This document shows positions 15,443 through 23,839 of a DNA stretch of 31,527 nt, in pieces. The notes below the pieces were generated by a model, which made no database searches, was not told the origin of the DNA, and was given only the letters and a program-made list of their open reading frames with translations. The position numbers and the translations under genes were made by a program. The stretch covers positions 1 through 31,527 of the forward strand of contig JAZRGK010000026.1 in NCBI GenBank assembly GCA_045644145.1, written 5' to 3'. Each line of letters begins with the position of its first letter. Positions within the stretch are counted from its first letter, which is position 1. The DNA comes from Flemingiibacterium sp045644145 (lineage in GTDB: Bacteria; Bacillota; Clostridia; Oscillospirales; CAG-272).

Positions 15443-16240
15443 ATGAAAAAGATTTTTGCAGCACTTCTTGCTCTCACCCTCGCGCTCTCCATGGCAGCGT
15501 GCGGCGATGACACCAATCCCCCCGTTGACTCGGATGCTGACACCACCGCTGCTGATACTGTGGCTGATACCGCTGACACTACCGCAGCAGACACCGCCGC
15601 TGACACCGAAGCTCCCGAGGCAACCGTTATGACATACGACGAGTATGCAGCAGCAGAGCTTGACTCTGAGGTGATCATCGAAGCATATGTTCAGGCTAAG
15701 CAGTCTTGGTGGGACAATAAGGCTACCATCTACACTCAGGACGAAGACGGCGCATACTTCATCTATGAGATGACCTGCTCCGAGGAAGACTATGCAAAGC
15801 TCGTTCCCGGCACCAAGATCAGAGTAACCGGTTACAAGACCGCTTGGGAAGGCGAAGTTGAAATCGCTTCCGGCGCAACCTTTGAAATCATCGAAGGCGA
15901 CACATATGTTGCAGAGCCTGTCGATCTTACCGACAAGCTCGGCACTGATGAGCTTATCAACTATCAGAACCAGTTGGCAATCTTCAAGGGTATGATCGTT
16001 ACATCTGTTGAGTTTAAGAACGGCACTCCCGGCGACGATATCTATGTAACCCTTAACAACGGAGATGCAGATTATAGCTTCTGCGTTGAGTACTACCTCA
16101 CCGGTACTGACACCGATGTTTACAAGGCTGTCAGCGAGCTTCAGGCTGGCGATGTTGTTGACGTTACCGGCTTCGTTTACTGGTATCAGGGCGTTAACCC
16201 CCACATCACTGCTGTAAACAAGCTTACTGACGTTGGTTAA
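15443..16240 (+). CDS. Lipoprotein with D/T/A-rich linker and OB-fold-like repeats
   Basis: 265-residue secreted lipoprotein. MKKIFAALLALTLALSMAAC is a signal peptide with the lipobox SMAAC (Cys20). A low-complexity Asp/Thr/Ala linker follows (about residues 21-62). The mature region seems to contain two similar units: VIIEAYVQAKQSWWDNKATIY...GTKIRVTGYK, then LAIFKGMIVTSVEF...GDVVDVTGFVY. This resembles the OB-fold domains seen in bacterial extracellular proteins, but I cannot name the family. The start at 15443 follows AAAGGAG; an upstream in-frame ATG (15401) lacks a site. It has its own promoter and a strong terminator, so it is probably well expressed. Function is unknown. Confidence 0.82.
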   Translation: MKKIFAALLALTLALSMAACGDDTNPPVDSDADTTAADTVADTADTTAADTAADTEAPEATVMTYDEYAAAELDSEVIIEAYVQAKQSWWDNKATIYTQDEDGAYFIYEMTCSEEDYAKLVPGTKIRVTGYKTAWEGEVEIASGATFEIIEGDTYVAEPVDLTDKLGTDELINYQNQLAIFKGMIVTSVEFKNGTPGDDIYVTLNNGDADYSFCVEYYLTGTDTDVYKAVSELQAGDVVDVTGFVYWYQGVNPHITAVNKLTDVG

Positions 16241-16258
16241 TTTATATCACAAAGCTTT

Positions 16259-16292
16259 GGCTGCTGCATCCCGTATGCAGCAGCCTTTTCTT
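16259..16292 (+). terminator. Intrinsic terminator after the OB-fold-like lipoprotein gene
   Basis: GGCTGCTGCAT (16259-16269) pairs with ATGCAGCAGCC (16275-16285), followed by TTTTCTT. Only ~23 bp separate its end from the next start codon, and no separate promoter is visible for that gene. Confidence 0.88.
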
Positions 16293-16314
16293 ACATGAGA
16301 ACAGGGGGGGCATT

Positions 16315-17208
16315 ATGAAATGGGAAGAACTTCGTGAGGAAGAATTTAAGTTTGCCGCAGAAACCTCAGGCGGACTCTGTATAGTACCCATAGGATGCAT
16401 CGAGAAACACGGACAGCATCTTCCGGTGGGAACGGATTCGCTTCACGGAATCGGTATCGCCGAACGTGCCGCGGAGCTTTGCGGCGTCTGTGTATTCCCT
16501 GCCGCAATGTGGCTTGGGGATGTGGTAACCTACCACCCGCTCGCATCTCCGGCGATGGACAGAATGAGCGGATACATTTCCCTTGACCCCTATGGTATCA
16601 TAAAAACGCTGACCGAAATCTGCGAAGAGATCGCAAGACACGGATTTCGCAAAATACTCATAGTAAACTCCCACGGCGGAAACGTACCGCTTCTTGATTA
16701 TTTTCTGCGCGCATACGCATATAAGCCGAGGGATCACGCAGTTATGTGGACATGGTCGCTGGCATTTGCGGCTATGGAACCGAAGAAGTTATATAAGCGT
16801 GCCCTCGCCGCAAGAAAAGGCGATTTTAAAATGCTCACCGACGAGGATATGGAAACCCTGCGAAGATTCGCCGAAACAGGATGCGGCGGCGGTCACGCCG
16901 ATCTGCGTGAAGCCGGACTTATTATGGGAATGTATCCGGAGCTTACCGCACCTGAACGGTTCACCGCGGAAAGCGGTCTATCCACCCACCGCGCAGATTA
17001 TCTTGAAAACGAGGGCATCCATACAGGATTTACATGGATATCCAATTTCCCAAACGCCTACGAAGGATATGCGCCAATCGGGTGCACGGAAACCCTTGGT
17101 AAAGCTATGGTAAAGGTGTCAACCGACAGACTATGCAAGATCCTGCGCCGACTTAAATCCGACGAAGAATGTGTGAGAATGGCAATGGGTTTACCAAAAG
17201 AAGAATAA
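16315..17208 (+). CDS. Creatininase-family amidohydrolase, paralogue 1
   Basis: 297-residue metal-dependent hydrolase of the creatininase (creatinine amidohydrolase) family, which also includes MftE and the FAPy deformylase ArfB; members open cyclic or linear amides. Metal ligands expected from the family are visible: IEKHGQHLPVGTD gives E30, H32 and D41, NSHGGN gives H120, and GGHADLREA gives H194/E199. The start has a GGGGGGG site 4 nt upstream. Its true substrate cannot be told. The gene is followed 153 bp later by a close paralogue with the same N-terminal WEELREEEFK and C-terminal CVRMAM.LPKE motifs. Confidence 0.9.
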   Translation: MKWEELREEEFKFAAETSGGLCIVPIGCIEKHGQHLPVGTDSLHGIGIAERAAELCGVCVFPAAMWLGDVVTYHPLASPAMDRMSGYISLDPYGIIKTLTEICEEIARHGFRKILIVNSHGGNVPLLDYFLRAYAYKPRDHAVMWTWSLAFAAMEPKKLYKRALAARKGDFKMLTDEDMETLRRFAETGCGGGHADLREAGLIMGMYPELTAPERFTAESGLSTHRADYLENEGIHTGFTWISNFPNAYEGYAPIGCTETLGKAMVKVSTDRLCKILRRLKSDEECVRMAMGLPKEE

Positions 17209-17361
17209 GACAAAACAGATATATTTTCAACCTCAAACATAGTGAATCCGCCAAAAAAATCAATGGGCGAGTTGAGGGTCGACAGTAAAAAAATGTATGA
17301 GTAAATGCTTTAACACTGCTGAAAAGCACCATTATTTCCGATATTTATGAGGAGGAACACC

Positions 17362-18258
17362 ATGCTTTACAGATGGGAAGAATTACGGGAAGAAGAATTC
17401 AAAGAAGTAATCGAAAAATGCGGCGGTCTTTGCATTTTACCCCTTGGGGGCATGGAGATGCACGGTGAGCACCTGCCTGCCGGATGCGACTATTACGAGG
17501 TGCGCGCCTATGCCGAAGAAGCGGCGAAACGTGAGGATGCTGTACTTTTCCCCACAGGCTTCTGGCTTGGCGACGTTGGCGGAGCCGTAAATTTTAAGTC
17601 CCCATCTGAACTTCACAAGGCAGGCTACGTCTGCCTCAGCCCCGAGCTTCGTATGCAGCTCCTTTCTGAGCTTTGCGATGAGATTGCAAGAAACGGGTTC
17701 AGAAAGGTTCTCATCCTCAACGGTCACGGCGGAAACGTTGCATGGCTCGACTATTTTGTTCGTGCACATGCTTACAGACCGAGGAATTACGCTACCATGT
17801 GGACATGGGCACACGATGCAAAACGTGAGGACATACGCACCCTTTACGATACCGTAATAAACGCCCCCGAAAGATTCGCCTACCTGACTGACGAGGATAT
17901 GGAAAACCTGCGTAAATTCGCCGAAAGAGGCGCCGGCGGCGGTCACGGTCACATAAACGAAACCGCGGTTGTACAAACTGTTGTTCCCCACTGTGTCAAC
18001 GTACAGCGTTCCGCAGAAGTAAGCGGACTTTCTACCCACCGCGCAGATTATCTTACAAAAGAAGGCATAAACGCGCAGTTTATCTGGTCATCCAACTTCC
18101 CCAATGCGTATAACGGATATGATTCCATCGGTTCTTCCGCAAATATCGGACGTGCTATACTTGACATTGGCGCAGAGCGTCTTGCGCGCATCTTCAAGAT
18201 GCTTAAAGAGGACGAGGACTGCGTAAGAATGGCTATGAGGCTTCCCAAGGAGAATTGA
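17362..18258 (+). CDS. Creatininase-family amidohydrolase, paralogue 2
   Basis: 298-residue paralogue of the preceding gene, clearly from a tandem duplication. The metal ligands are kept: MEMHGEHLPAGCD gives E32, H34 and D43, NGHGGN gives H122, and GGHGHINE gives H195/E200. The residues around the first motif differ (GCDYYEV against GTDSLHG), as does the following segment (GGAVNFKSPSELHKAGY against VTYHPLASPAMDRMSGY), so substrate preference probably differs or the two form a heteromer. ATG 17347 lies upstream of the GAGGAGG site and is rejected in favour of 17362. One base separates its stop from the next gene, so the two are translationally coupled. Confidence 0.9.
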   Translation: MLYRWEELREEEFKEVIEKCGGLCILPLGGMEMHGEHLPAGCDYYEVRAYAEEAAKREDAVLFPTGFWLGDVGGAVNFKSPSELHKAGYVCLSPELRMQLLSELCDEIARNGFRKVLILNGHGGNVAWLDYFVRAHAYRPRNYATMWTWAHDAKREDIRTLYDTVINAPERFAYLTDEDMENLRKFAERGAGGGHGHINETAVVQTVVPHCVNVQRSAEVSGLSTHRADYLTKEGINAQFIWSSNFPNAYNGYDSIGSSANIGRAILDIGAERLARIFKMLKEDEDCVRMAMRLPKEN

Positions 18259-18259
18259 A

Positions 18260-19441
18260 ATGAATTTTAATGATATCGCAAAATCCCTTGGCATTGAAAA
18301 ATATCCCGAGGCACTTGACAAGGTTTACGAAAATCCTTCATCTGATGTAAACGTGGTATGCCCCGAATTCCTTAACCGAATTGATAAAGAATACGGTGCG
18401 CTGGGAAACCACTATGATGCTATAATGAACGCCGCAAAGGAGCTTGCGAATGATGCCCTACGTCTTGCATATGCAAACACCGTAGCACAGTATATAAAAA
18501 CCTGCACCGCAGACGAAGCAAGAGCCGTTCCCATGCCGGAGACAAACGGTACAACCGCAGGCGACATGATGCCTCTGTTTATTCTCTTTTCAAAAGTCCC
18601 TGAAATGGCGAAAGATTACCTTGACAGAGGATTCGGTAAAGAGGAAACGGAAAAATACATAGCTACCATCAAAAACTCCCTTGATGTTGTAAATGCGCGC
18701 TACAATATATTCGGCATTAACTATGCCTTTTACAACTGGCTCTGTATCTACATTTTCTGCAGAATCTACAGTTGCGGCTTATTCAATATCGAGATAGCAA
18801 AATTCCCCGGCGCGGCTATAATCTTAAAGAAGCGTGACACCGAGGAATATGCGCCCGTAATGGTGCGCGACCGCTATCATAGAAGCGGGCAGGTGCTTGG
18901 CTCCGCAGGCTGTACCGATGAGGACGGCTCATTCGGTCCGGACTTTACCGAAACCGATGAGGCTTACATCGGCTACACCACAAAGCGCGGACTTGTGGAA
19001 AATCAGCTTAAAACCTTCAGAAAATCCGAATGGGAGTGCTTCCTTCGCCCAGGTGATGATATAATCAGCCTGCACATTCCGAAAGGCTCAGATCTGTCCC
19101 CCGAAAACATCAAAAACAGCGTTGACGAAGCCATGAAGCTTACAAGAGAGCGTTTCCCCGAATGTTACCCTAAATGCGCATTCTGCAACTCATGGCTCCT
19201 TGATCCTTCATTTAACGAAATTCTCAGCCCAACCTCAAAAATCGTAGGATTCGGCAACACATTTCTACGATACCCCGGCAAGAGCAGCGGAAAAGAGCTG
19301 TTCAGCTTTGTATTCCCCGGAAAAGACCCCAACAATTACGCAGAGCTTAACGAGGACACCAGCCTTCAGCGCAAGGTGAAAAAGCTCTATCTTGACGGCG
19401 GCTTTATCCACGGTTTCCCCGGCGTTATTGTGAAACTGTAA
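18260..19441 (+). CDS. GNAT-like acyltransferase-domain protein (NAT_N/GNAT_C type)
   Basis: 393-residue protein that I recognise as the two-part acyltransferase family with an N-terminal NAT_N-like domain and a C-terminal GNAT-like domain. Supporting motifs are GLFNIEIAKF in the middle, LHIPKGSDLSPENIKNSV, and CNSWLLDPSFNEILSPTSKI with FGNTFLRYPG near the end. It would transfer an acyl group from a CoA or carrier donor; donor and acceptor are not known. The start codon follows the creatininase stop by one base, with GGAG inside the preceding gene. A strong terminator begins at its stop codon, closing the operon. Confidence 0.75.
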   Translation: MNFNDIAKSLGIEKYPEALDKVYENPSSDVNVVCPEFLNRIDKEYGALGNHYDAIMNAAKELANDALRLAYANTVAQYIKTCTADEARAVPMPETNGTTAGDMMPLFILFSKVPEMAKDYLDRGFGKEETEKYIATIKNSLDVVNARYNIFGINYAFYNWLCIYIFCRIYSCGLFNIEIAKFPGAAIILKKRDTEEYAPVMVRDRYHRSGQVLGSAGCTDEDGSFGPDFTETDEAYIGYTTKRGLVENQLKTFRKSEWECFLRPGDDIISLHIPKGSDLSPENIKNSVDEAMKLTRERFPECYPKCAFCNSWLLDPSFNEILSPTSKIVGFGNTFLRYPGKSSGKELFSFVFPGKDPNNYAELNEDTSLQRKVKKLYLDGGFIHGFPGVIVKL

Positions 19442-19476
19442 TAAAGGCTTGGTACATTTTGTACCAAGCCTTTATT
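19440..19476 (+). terminator. Intrinsic terminator of the creatininase operon
   Basis: AATAAAGGCTTGGTACA (19440-19456) pairs perfectly with TGTACCAAGCCTTTATT (19460-19476), a 17-bp stem with a TTT loop. The A-rich and T-rich ends of the arms make it act in either direction. Confidence 0.88.
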
Positions 19477-19503
19477 GTTAAGGGGATGCCATGAAAATTT
19501 CTG

Positions 19504-19533
19504 TTGACACGCACTGCCTGCATCTGCTATAAT
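19504..19533 (+). promoter_or_regulatory. Promoter of the nitroreductase gene
   Basis: Consensus -35 TTGACA (19504-19509), 18 nt, -10 TATAAT (19528-19533). It is the closest to consensus in the window. Confidence 0.85.
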
Positions 19534-19564
19534 TATTACACAATCATAGGAAAGGACGCAAGAA

Positions 19565-20137
19565 ATGATAAAAGAGCTTATATACCAAAACCGCACCTGC
19601 CGTACGTTTGATGAAAGCAGGAGAATTACCAAAGAGGAGCTTCTTTCCATGGTGGACTGCGCAAGAGTTTCACCTGCGGCGATGAACATACAACCCCTCT
19701 CCTACCGCCTTGTATATGAAAGAGCGGAGCTTACACAATTTCAGCCTCTCACAAAATGGGGCGGCGCGCTTCCCGAACTTAATCTTCCCCCCGAGGGGCA
19801 TCGTCCTACAGCGTTTATCGTAATTTGCCAAGACACCGAAAAATTCGGTTCGGTGGGCAAATTCGACCGCGACGTTGGAATATGCGCCATGGCTATATAC
19901 ATGTGCGCGGCTGAAATGGGACTTTCCGGTTGCATGATAGGCGCGTTTGACCGCGAGGGTGCAAGGACGGTGCTTAATCTGCCTGCCGGGGTTGAACCGC
20001 TTCTTGCCATCGGGCTTGGGAAGGCTGATGAGGTGCGCAAAATCGTGCCGCTCCGTGACGGCGAGACCCGTTACTACAGGGAAAACGGCGTGCATCTTGT
20101 TCCGAAGCGAGAGCTTTGCGACATAGTTATAGAATAG
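19565..20137 (+). CDS. Nitroreductase-family flavoprotein
   Basis: 190-residue FMN-dependent nitroreductase-like protein. Visible family features are the N-terminal NRTCRTFDESRRITKEELLSMVDCARVSPAAMNIQP flavin-binding region (RTCRTFD and SPAAMNIQP), a central DVGICAMAIYMCAAEMGLSGC helix, and IGLGKADE near the C-terminus. Physiological substrates of such small clostridial members are usually unknown. A GGAAAGG site precedes the ATG. It is a single gene with its own promoter, and it converges with the SLOG-family gene only 3 bp away with no terminator between them. Confidence 0.9.
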   Translation: MIKELIYQNRTCRTFDESRRITKEELLSMVDCARVSPAAMNIQPLSYRLVYERAELTQFQPLTKWGGALPELNLPPEGHRPTAFIVICQDTEKFGSVGKFDRDVGICAMAIYMCAAEMGLSGCMIGAFDREGARTVLNLPAGVEPLLAIGLGKADEVRKIVPLRDGETRYYRENGVHLVPKRELCDIVIE

Positions 20138-20140
20138 CGC

Positions 20141-20677
20141 CTAAAATATAAATTCTAACTGTCCGTCCTCAGGCGGCTCATCGTGGAGATTTATTATTCT
20201 CCGCCCCATCTTGCGGGCATAATTAACCGTATAAAGCGTTCCGCCGCCGGGCTTTCCCGCCGGCTGTATACTATTGTCCCAAAAGCATATGCAGTACCTG
20301 CAGGCATCCACCATAGCGCGGTTTCTCGCATGCATAACGCCGCTGTGATAGTGATCGCACAGCACATCTACGGTATCTGCTCGCTCCATGATATCGTTAT
20401 ATATCATTCTGTCATCCCGCTGCCATCTTGCGCTCTGATCGGGACACGGAAGCATTAAGTGAAGCTTGGCATTTTCTCCGCGCTGTCTGTGTAAAAGCAC
20501 GGTAAGCGCCGCAAGAGTATCAAACCCCAGCGCTCCGCCGCAGACAAAGTGCTCTATACCGTGACCTATGAGCCAACCGATCTCAAGATGAAGCTTCTCC
20601 ACAAGGGCAGGCAGTTTTTCCTTATCAATCTTTCTGTGCCCCGTAAAACAGCAGGCACTATCTGTTTCAAATATCAC
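20141..20677 (-). CDS. SLOG-family protein (DUF1273/YpsA-like)
   Basis: 178-residue protein of the SLOG (SMF/DprA-LOG) Rossmann superfamily, in the DUF1273 branch that contains Bacillus YpsA. Signature motifs are CCFTGHRKI at the start, FVCGGALGFDTLAAL (nucleotide-binding Gly-rich loop), ARNRAMVDACRYCICFWD, and GGGTLYTVNYA. The family is thought to bind a nucleotide-related ligand; YpsA has been linked to division and stress, but the molecular role is not settled. The start is GTG at 20677, 8 nt after GGAG. It is a single gene with its own promoter. Confidence 0.88.
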   Translation of the reverse strand: MIFETDSACCFTGHRKIDKEKLPALVEKLHLEIGWLIGHGIEHFVCGGALGFDTLAALTVLLHRQRGENAKLHLMLPCPDQSARWQRDDRMIYNDIMERADTVDVLCDHYHSGVMHARNRAMVDACRYCICFWDNSIQPAGKPGGGTLYTVNYARKMGRRIINLHDEPPEDGQLEFIF

Positions 20678-20707
20678 AAAACCACTCCAAACATATGTTC
20701 TGTATAT

Positions 20708-20736
20708 AGTATATCACATGTTTTGGAATTTGTAAA
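20708..20736 (-). promoter_or_regulatory. Promoter of the SLOG-family gene
   Basis: On the minus strand -35 TTTACA (20736-20731), 17 nt, -10 TATACT (20713-20708). Confidence 0.7.
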
Positions 20737-20866
20737 TAGGTTTTTAAAAAAATTTGCCGGGAGAGTAAAGTTTGCAAATAAATTCTCAAGCCTGCTTTTT
20801 CGGCAAACAGCGCTCTGATAAGAGCAGAAAGGAAGCTTTTGTTTTTCAAAGGCTACGGTTTTCATC

Positions 20867-21520
20867 ATGAAAAAACCCGAAAGAATGTCCGACTTTTTTG
20901 CGGCAAGAGTAACAGGCTACGAAGCGCATATGCTGAGTGACGTGGTAGGATGCTATGGGGCATATGTAAAAATGGCAGAGCTTATTCCGGAAAATACGGA
21001 AACACTCCTTGATCTTGGATGCGGTACGGGGCTTGAGCTTGATTTTATTTACAAGCGCTTCCCGAATCTCAGGGTGACAGGAATTGATCTGACAACGGAA
21101 ATGCTTGACGTGCTTATAAAAAAGCATGCCGCAAAGCGCCCGAGGGTCATCTGCGGCGATTATTTCACCGAGGATTTCGGCGATACGCCCTTCGACTGCG
21201 CCATTTCCTTTGAAAGTCTGCATCATTTTAAGAAAGCTAAAAAGCTATCCCTATACAAGCGTATACACGGTTCTCTTGCTGACGGCGGCTGCTATATTGA
21301 ATGTGACTATGTGGTGGATTCCGACGAGGAAGAAGCAGAGATTTTTGCAAGGAGCGATGCCATGCGTGCAGAATACGGAATCGGCGAGGATGAATATATG
21401 CATATCGATACTCCCTGCACCGTAGAGAATCAGCTTGCACTTATGACTGAAGCCGGATTCCGCAATGTGAAGCTTTGCTTCAAAGACGGCGGAACGGCAA
21501 TAATTATGGCGGAAAAATAA
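20867..21520 (+). CDS. Class I SAM-dependent methyltransferase
   Basis: 217-residue methyltransferase. The SAM-binding motif I LLDLGCGTGLELDF has its GCGTG at 51-55, motif II is VTGIDLTTEML, and FDCAISFESLHHF is the motif IV region. The fold is a complete single domain. The acceptor substrate is not recognisable. No good Shine-Dalgarno precedes ATG 20867 (AAAGG is 17 nt away), and no clear promoter is seen, so the start is less certain than for its neighbours. It ends at a strong terminator shared with the convergent purC. Confidence 0.88.
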   Translation: MKKPERMSDFFAARVTGYEAHMLSDVVGCYGAYVKMAELIPENTETLLDLGCGTGLELDFIYKRFPNLRVTGIDLTTEMLDVLIKKHAAKRPRVICGDYFTEDFGDTPFDCAISFESLHHFKKAKKLSLYKRIHGSLADGGCYIECDYVVDSDEEEAEIFARSDAMRAEYGIGEDEYMHIDTPCTVENQLALMTEAGFRNVKLCFKDGGTAIIMAEK

Positions 21521-21525
21521 ACAGC

Positions 21526-21557
21526 AATCCCCCGGTTGGTGAACCGGGGGATTTTTA
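21526..21557 (+). terminator. Terminator between the methyltransferase gene and purC
   Basis: AATCCCCCGGTT (21526-21537) pairs with AACCGGGGGATT (21542-21553), followed by TTT. The T tract is on the plus-strand side, so it mainly serves the methyltransferase gene. Confidence 0.85.
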
Positions 21558-21560
21558 CAT

Positions 21561-22259
21561 TTATCTGTTGTTGATAAGCTTGGTAAGCTCAACGGGCTCA
21601 ACGATGGTGTCGCCCTTGTATACACGCATATTGCCGGATGCGATCTCGTCGATGAGGATAACCTCACCGTTGTTGTAACCGAACTCAAACTTGATGTCCC
21701 AAAGATCAAGACCGATAGTCTTAAGATCGTCAGCAACGATCTTGGTGATCTTAAGTGTCTGTTCCTTCATGGATTCGAACATCTCGGGAGTCATAACCTT
21801 GAGAGCTGCAAGGCCTTCGCCGGTTACCAGCGGATCGCCCTTCTCGTCATTCTTGAAGGTGCACTCAACATATCCGCCCTCAAGACGTGTGCCGTTCTTG
21901 ATGTACTCGCCGTATCTGCGGATAAAGCTGCCTGTAGCCACAAGACGGCAGATAACCTCAAGACCGTTTCCGCCCTGAGCCTTGCCGAAGCACTCTGCGG
22001 GGAGTACTTCCATGGTAGCGTTATCAAGGTCAGCGTTTACATAGTGAGTCTTGATGCCAGCCTTCTTAAGAAGCTCGAAGTAATATACGGATGTTTGAAG
22101 ATTTGCCTTACCGATACCCTCAATAGTAAGTCCTACAGTATTTTCACCGGGATCGAACACACCGTCTTTACCGGTGCAGTCGTCCTTGAATTTAAGCAGC
22201 ACATTGCCGTTTTCAAGTGAGTAAACGTCCTTAGTCTTGCCTTCGTAAATCTTTTTCAT
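21561..22259 (-). CDS. purC: Phosphoribosylaminoimidazole-succinocarboxamide synthase
   Basis: 232-residue SAICAR synthetase, which joins CAIR and aspartate using ATP in purine biosynthesis. KKIYEGKTKDVY at the N-terminus is the ATP-binding hairpin; KFKDDCTGKDG, EVICRLVATGSFIRRYG and ILIDEIASGNMR are the typical active-site segments. The length is normal for bacteria. A GTG at 22268 overlaps the AAGGAG site, so ATG 22259, 9 nt after it, is chosen. It stands alone, with no other purine genes next to it, and has its own promoter. Confidence 0.97.
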   Translation of the reverse strand: MKKIYEGKTKDVYSLENGNVLLKFKDDCTGKDGVFDPGENTVGLTIEGIGKANLQTSVYYFELLKKAGIKTHYVNADLDNATMEVLPAECFGKAQGGNGLEVICRLVATGSFIRRYGEYIKNGTRLEGGYVECTFKNDEKGDPLVTGEGLAALKVMTPEMFESMKEQTLKITKIVADDLKTIGLDLWDIKFEFGYNNGEVILIDEIASGNMRVYKGDTIVEPVELTKLINNR

Positions 22260-22313
22260 CTGAAGCACTCCTTAATATATTATTCACTTAACGTGAGATT
22301 TATCACATCTAAT

Positions 22314-22342
22314 ATTATACCATATTCCGCATTAAATTTCAA
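22314..22342 (-). promoter_or_regulatory. purC promoter
   Basis: On the minus strand -35 TTGAAA (22342-22337), 17 nt, -10 TATAAT (22319-22314). No PurR box or purine riboswitch is recognised in the ~48-nt leader. Confidence 0.75.
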
Positions 22343-22512
22343 TAGTATTTTTTTGATTTCAGCTCATATTTATAATTTTTTCGCAATTTAATCAAAAAAA
22401 CACTCATCGTACAGTATACTCTCGCCATAATTACAAATCATATGTCACAGAATGCTCGTTTGTCCGCAAAATACCCAAAAGAAGATACTGATTTTCCCAT
22501 ATTTTCTTTTAT

Positions 22513-22569
22513 TGTTACATGAAAAATTTATTGTAACATCTTGAAAAGCATAAAATTTTGTGATATAAT
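22513..22569 (+). promoter_or_regulatory. Promoter of the CofE-like gene with upstream inverted repeat
   Basis: -35 TTGAAA (22541-22546), 17 nt, -10 TATAAT (22564-22569). Directly upstream TGTTACA (22513-22519) and TGTAACA (22532-22538) form an inverted repeat with a 12-bp centre, ending 2 bp before the -35, which is a good place for an activator or repressor. The rest of 22343-22512 is AT-rich and shows nothing I recognise. Confidence 0.65.
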
Positions 22570-22638
22570 AGATTGTAAATGTGTTTTTTCGCATTTTCGC
22601 ATACTTGTTATTTTAATCCAAAAAGGAGCGAATTATAT

Positions 22639-23835
22639 ATGAGCCGTATGATCGGTACTGTATCTCGCGGTGTAAGAGCACCTATTATCCGTAACGGTGA
22701 CGATATCGTTGAAATTGTTGCCAATTCTGTTTTGGAAGCACAGAAGGACGCAGGCTTCCAATTCCATGACCGTGATATTGTTGCTATGACCGAAGCTATT
22801 GTTGCAAGAGCACAGGGCAACTACGCTACCGTTGACGACATCGCCGCAGACATTAAGGCAAAGTTCGGCACTGATGCCACTGTAGGCGTTATCTTCCCCA
22901 TTCTCAGCCGCAACCGTTTTTCTATCTGTCTTCGCGGTATCGCAAAGGGCGCGAAGAAGATCGTGCTCATGCTCTCCTATCCCTCTGACGAGGTTGGAAA
23001 TCACCTTATCAGCCTTGACGCTGTAGACGAAAAGGGCGTTGATCCTTACAAGGATGTCCTCGACCTTAAGACCTACCGCGATCTGTTCGGTTATGTGAAG
23101 CACCGCTTCACCGGTATTGATTACGTTGAATACTACGAGGAGCTTATCCGCGAATGCGGCGCTGACTGCGAGATCATCTTCGCAAACAACGCAAAGGCGA
23201 TCCTCGGCTATACAAAGAATGTTCTCTGCTGCGACATTCACACGAGAGCACGCACCAAGCGTATTCTCAAAGCGGCAGGCGGCGAGGTTATTCTCGGACT
23301 TGACGAGATCATGAGCGCCCCCGTAAACGGAAGCGGCTACAATGCTGACTACGGTTTACTTGGTTCAAACAAGGCAACCGAGGATCAGGTTAAGCTGTTC
23401 CCTCGCGACTGTCAGCCCGTAGTTGACGCTATTCAGAAGAAGCTTTACGATGCTACCGGCAAGACCATCGAAGTTATGGTATACGGCGACGGTGCATTCA
23501 AGGATCCCGTAGGAAAGATTTGGGAGCTTGCCGATCCGGTTGTTGCTCCTGCATACACCAAGGGACTTGAGGGCACCCCCAACGAGCTTAAGCTCAAGTA
23601 TCTTGCCGACAACGACTTCGCTGATCTCTCCGGCGATGCGCTGAAAGAAGCTATCAAGGAAAGAATTTCCGAGAAGGACGGAAACCTCTACGGAAAGATG
23701 GCATCTGAGGGTACAACCCCCCGTCAGCTTACCGACCTTATTGGTTCTCTCTGCGACCTTACCTCCGGTTCCGGCGACAAGGGTACTCCCATCGTCTTCA
23801 TCCAGGGCTATTTCGACAATTACACCACCGAATAA
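22639..23835 (+). CDS. Coenzyme F420-0:L-glutamate ligase (CofE)-like protein
   Basis: 398-residue member of the CofE-like family as found in clostridia. CofE adds gamma-linked glutamates to F420-0 with GTP. The N-terminal MSRMIGTVSRGVRAPIIRNGDDI and DRDIVAMTEAIVARAQGNYATV segments fit the family's start; MSAPVNGSGYNADYGLLGSN resembles its metal/GTP region. It is ~150 residues longer than archaeal CofE. No other F420 gene (cofC, cofD, fbiC) is nearby, and clostridia generally do not make F420, so the ligase probably glutamylates another acceptor. The ATG follows AAGGAG by 10 nt. Usage of AAG and CTC codons suggests good expression. Confidence 0.8.
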   Translation: MSRMIGTVSRGVRAPIIRNGDDIVEIVANSVLEAQKDAGFQFHDRDIVAMTEAIVARAQGNYATVDDIAADIKAKFGTDATVGVIFPILSRNRFSICLRGIAKGAKKIVLMLSYPSDEVGNHLISLDAVDEKGVDPYKDVLDLKTYRDLFGYVKHRFTGIDYVEYYEELIRECGADCEIIFANNAKAILGYTKNVLCCDIHTRARTKRILKAAGGEVILGLDEIMSAPVNGSGYNADYGLLGSNKATEDQVKLFPRDCQPVVDAIQKKLYDATGKTIEVMVYGDGAFKDPVGKIWELADPVVAPAYTKGLEGTPNELKLKYLADNDFADLSGDALKEAIKERISEKDGNLYGKMASEGTTPRQLTDLIGSLCDLTSGSGDKGTPIVFIQGYFDNYTTE

Positions 23836-23839
23836 TCTT

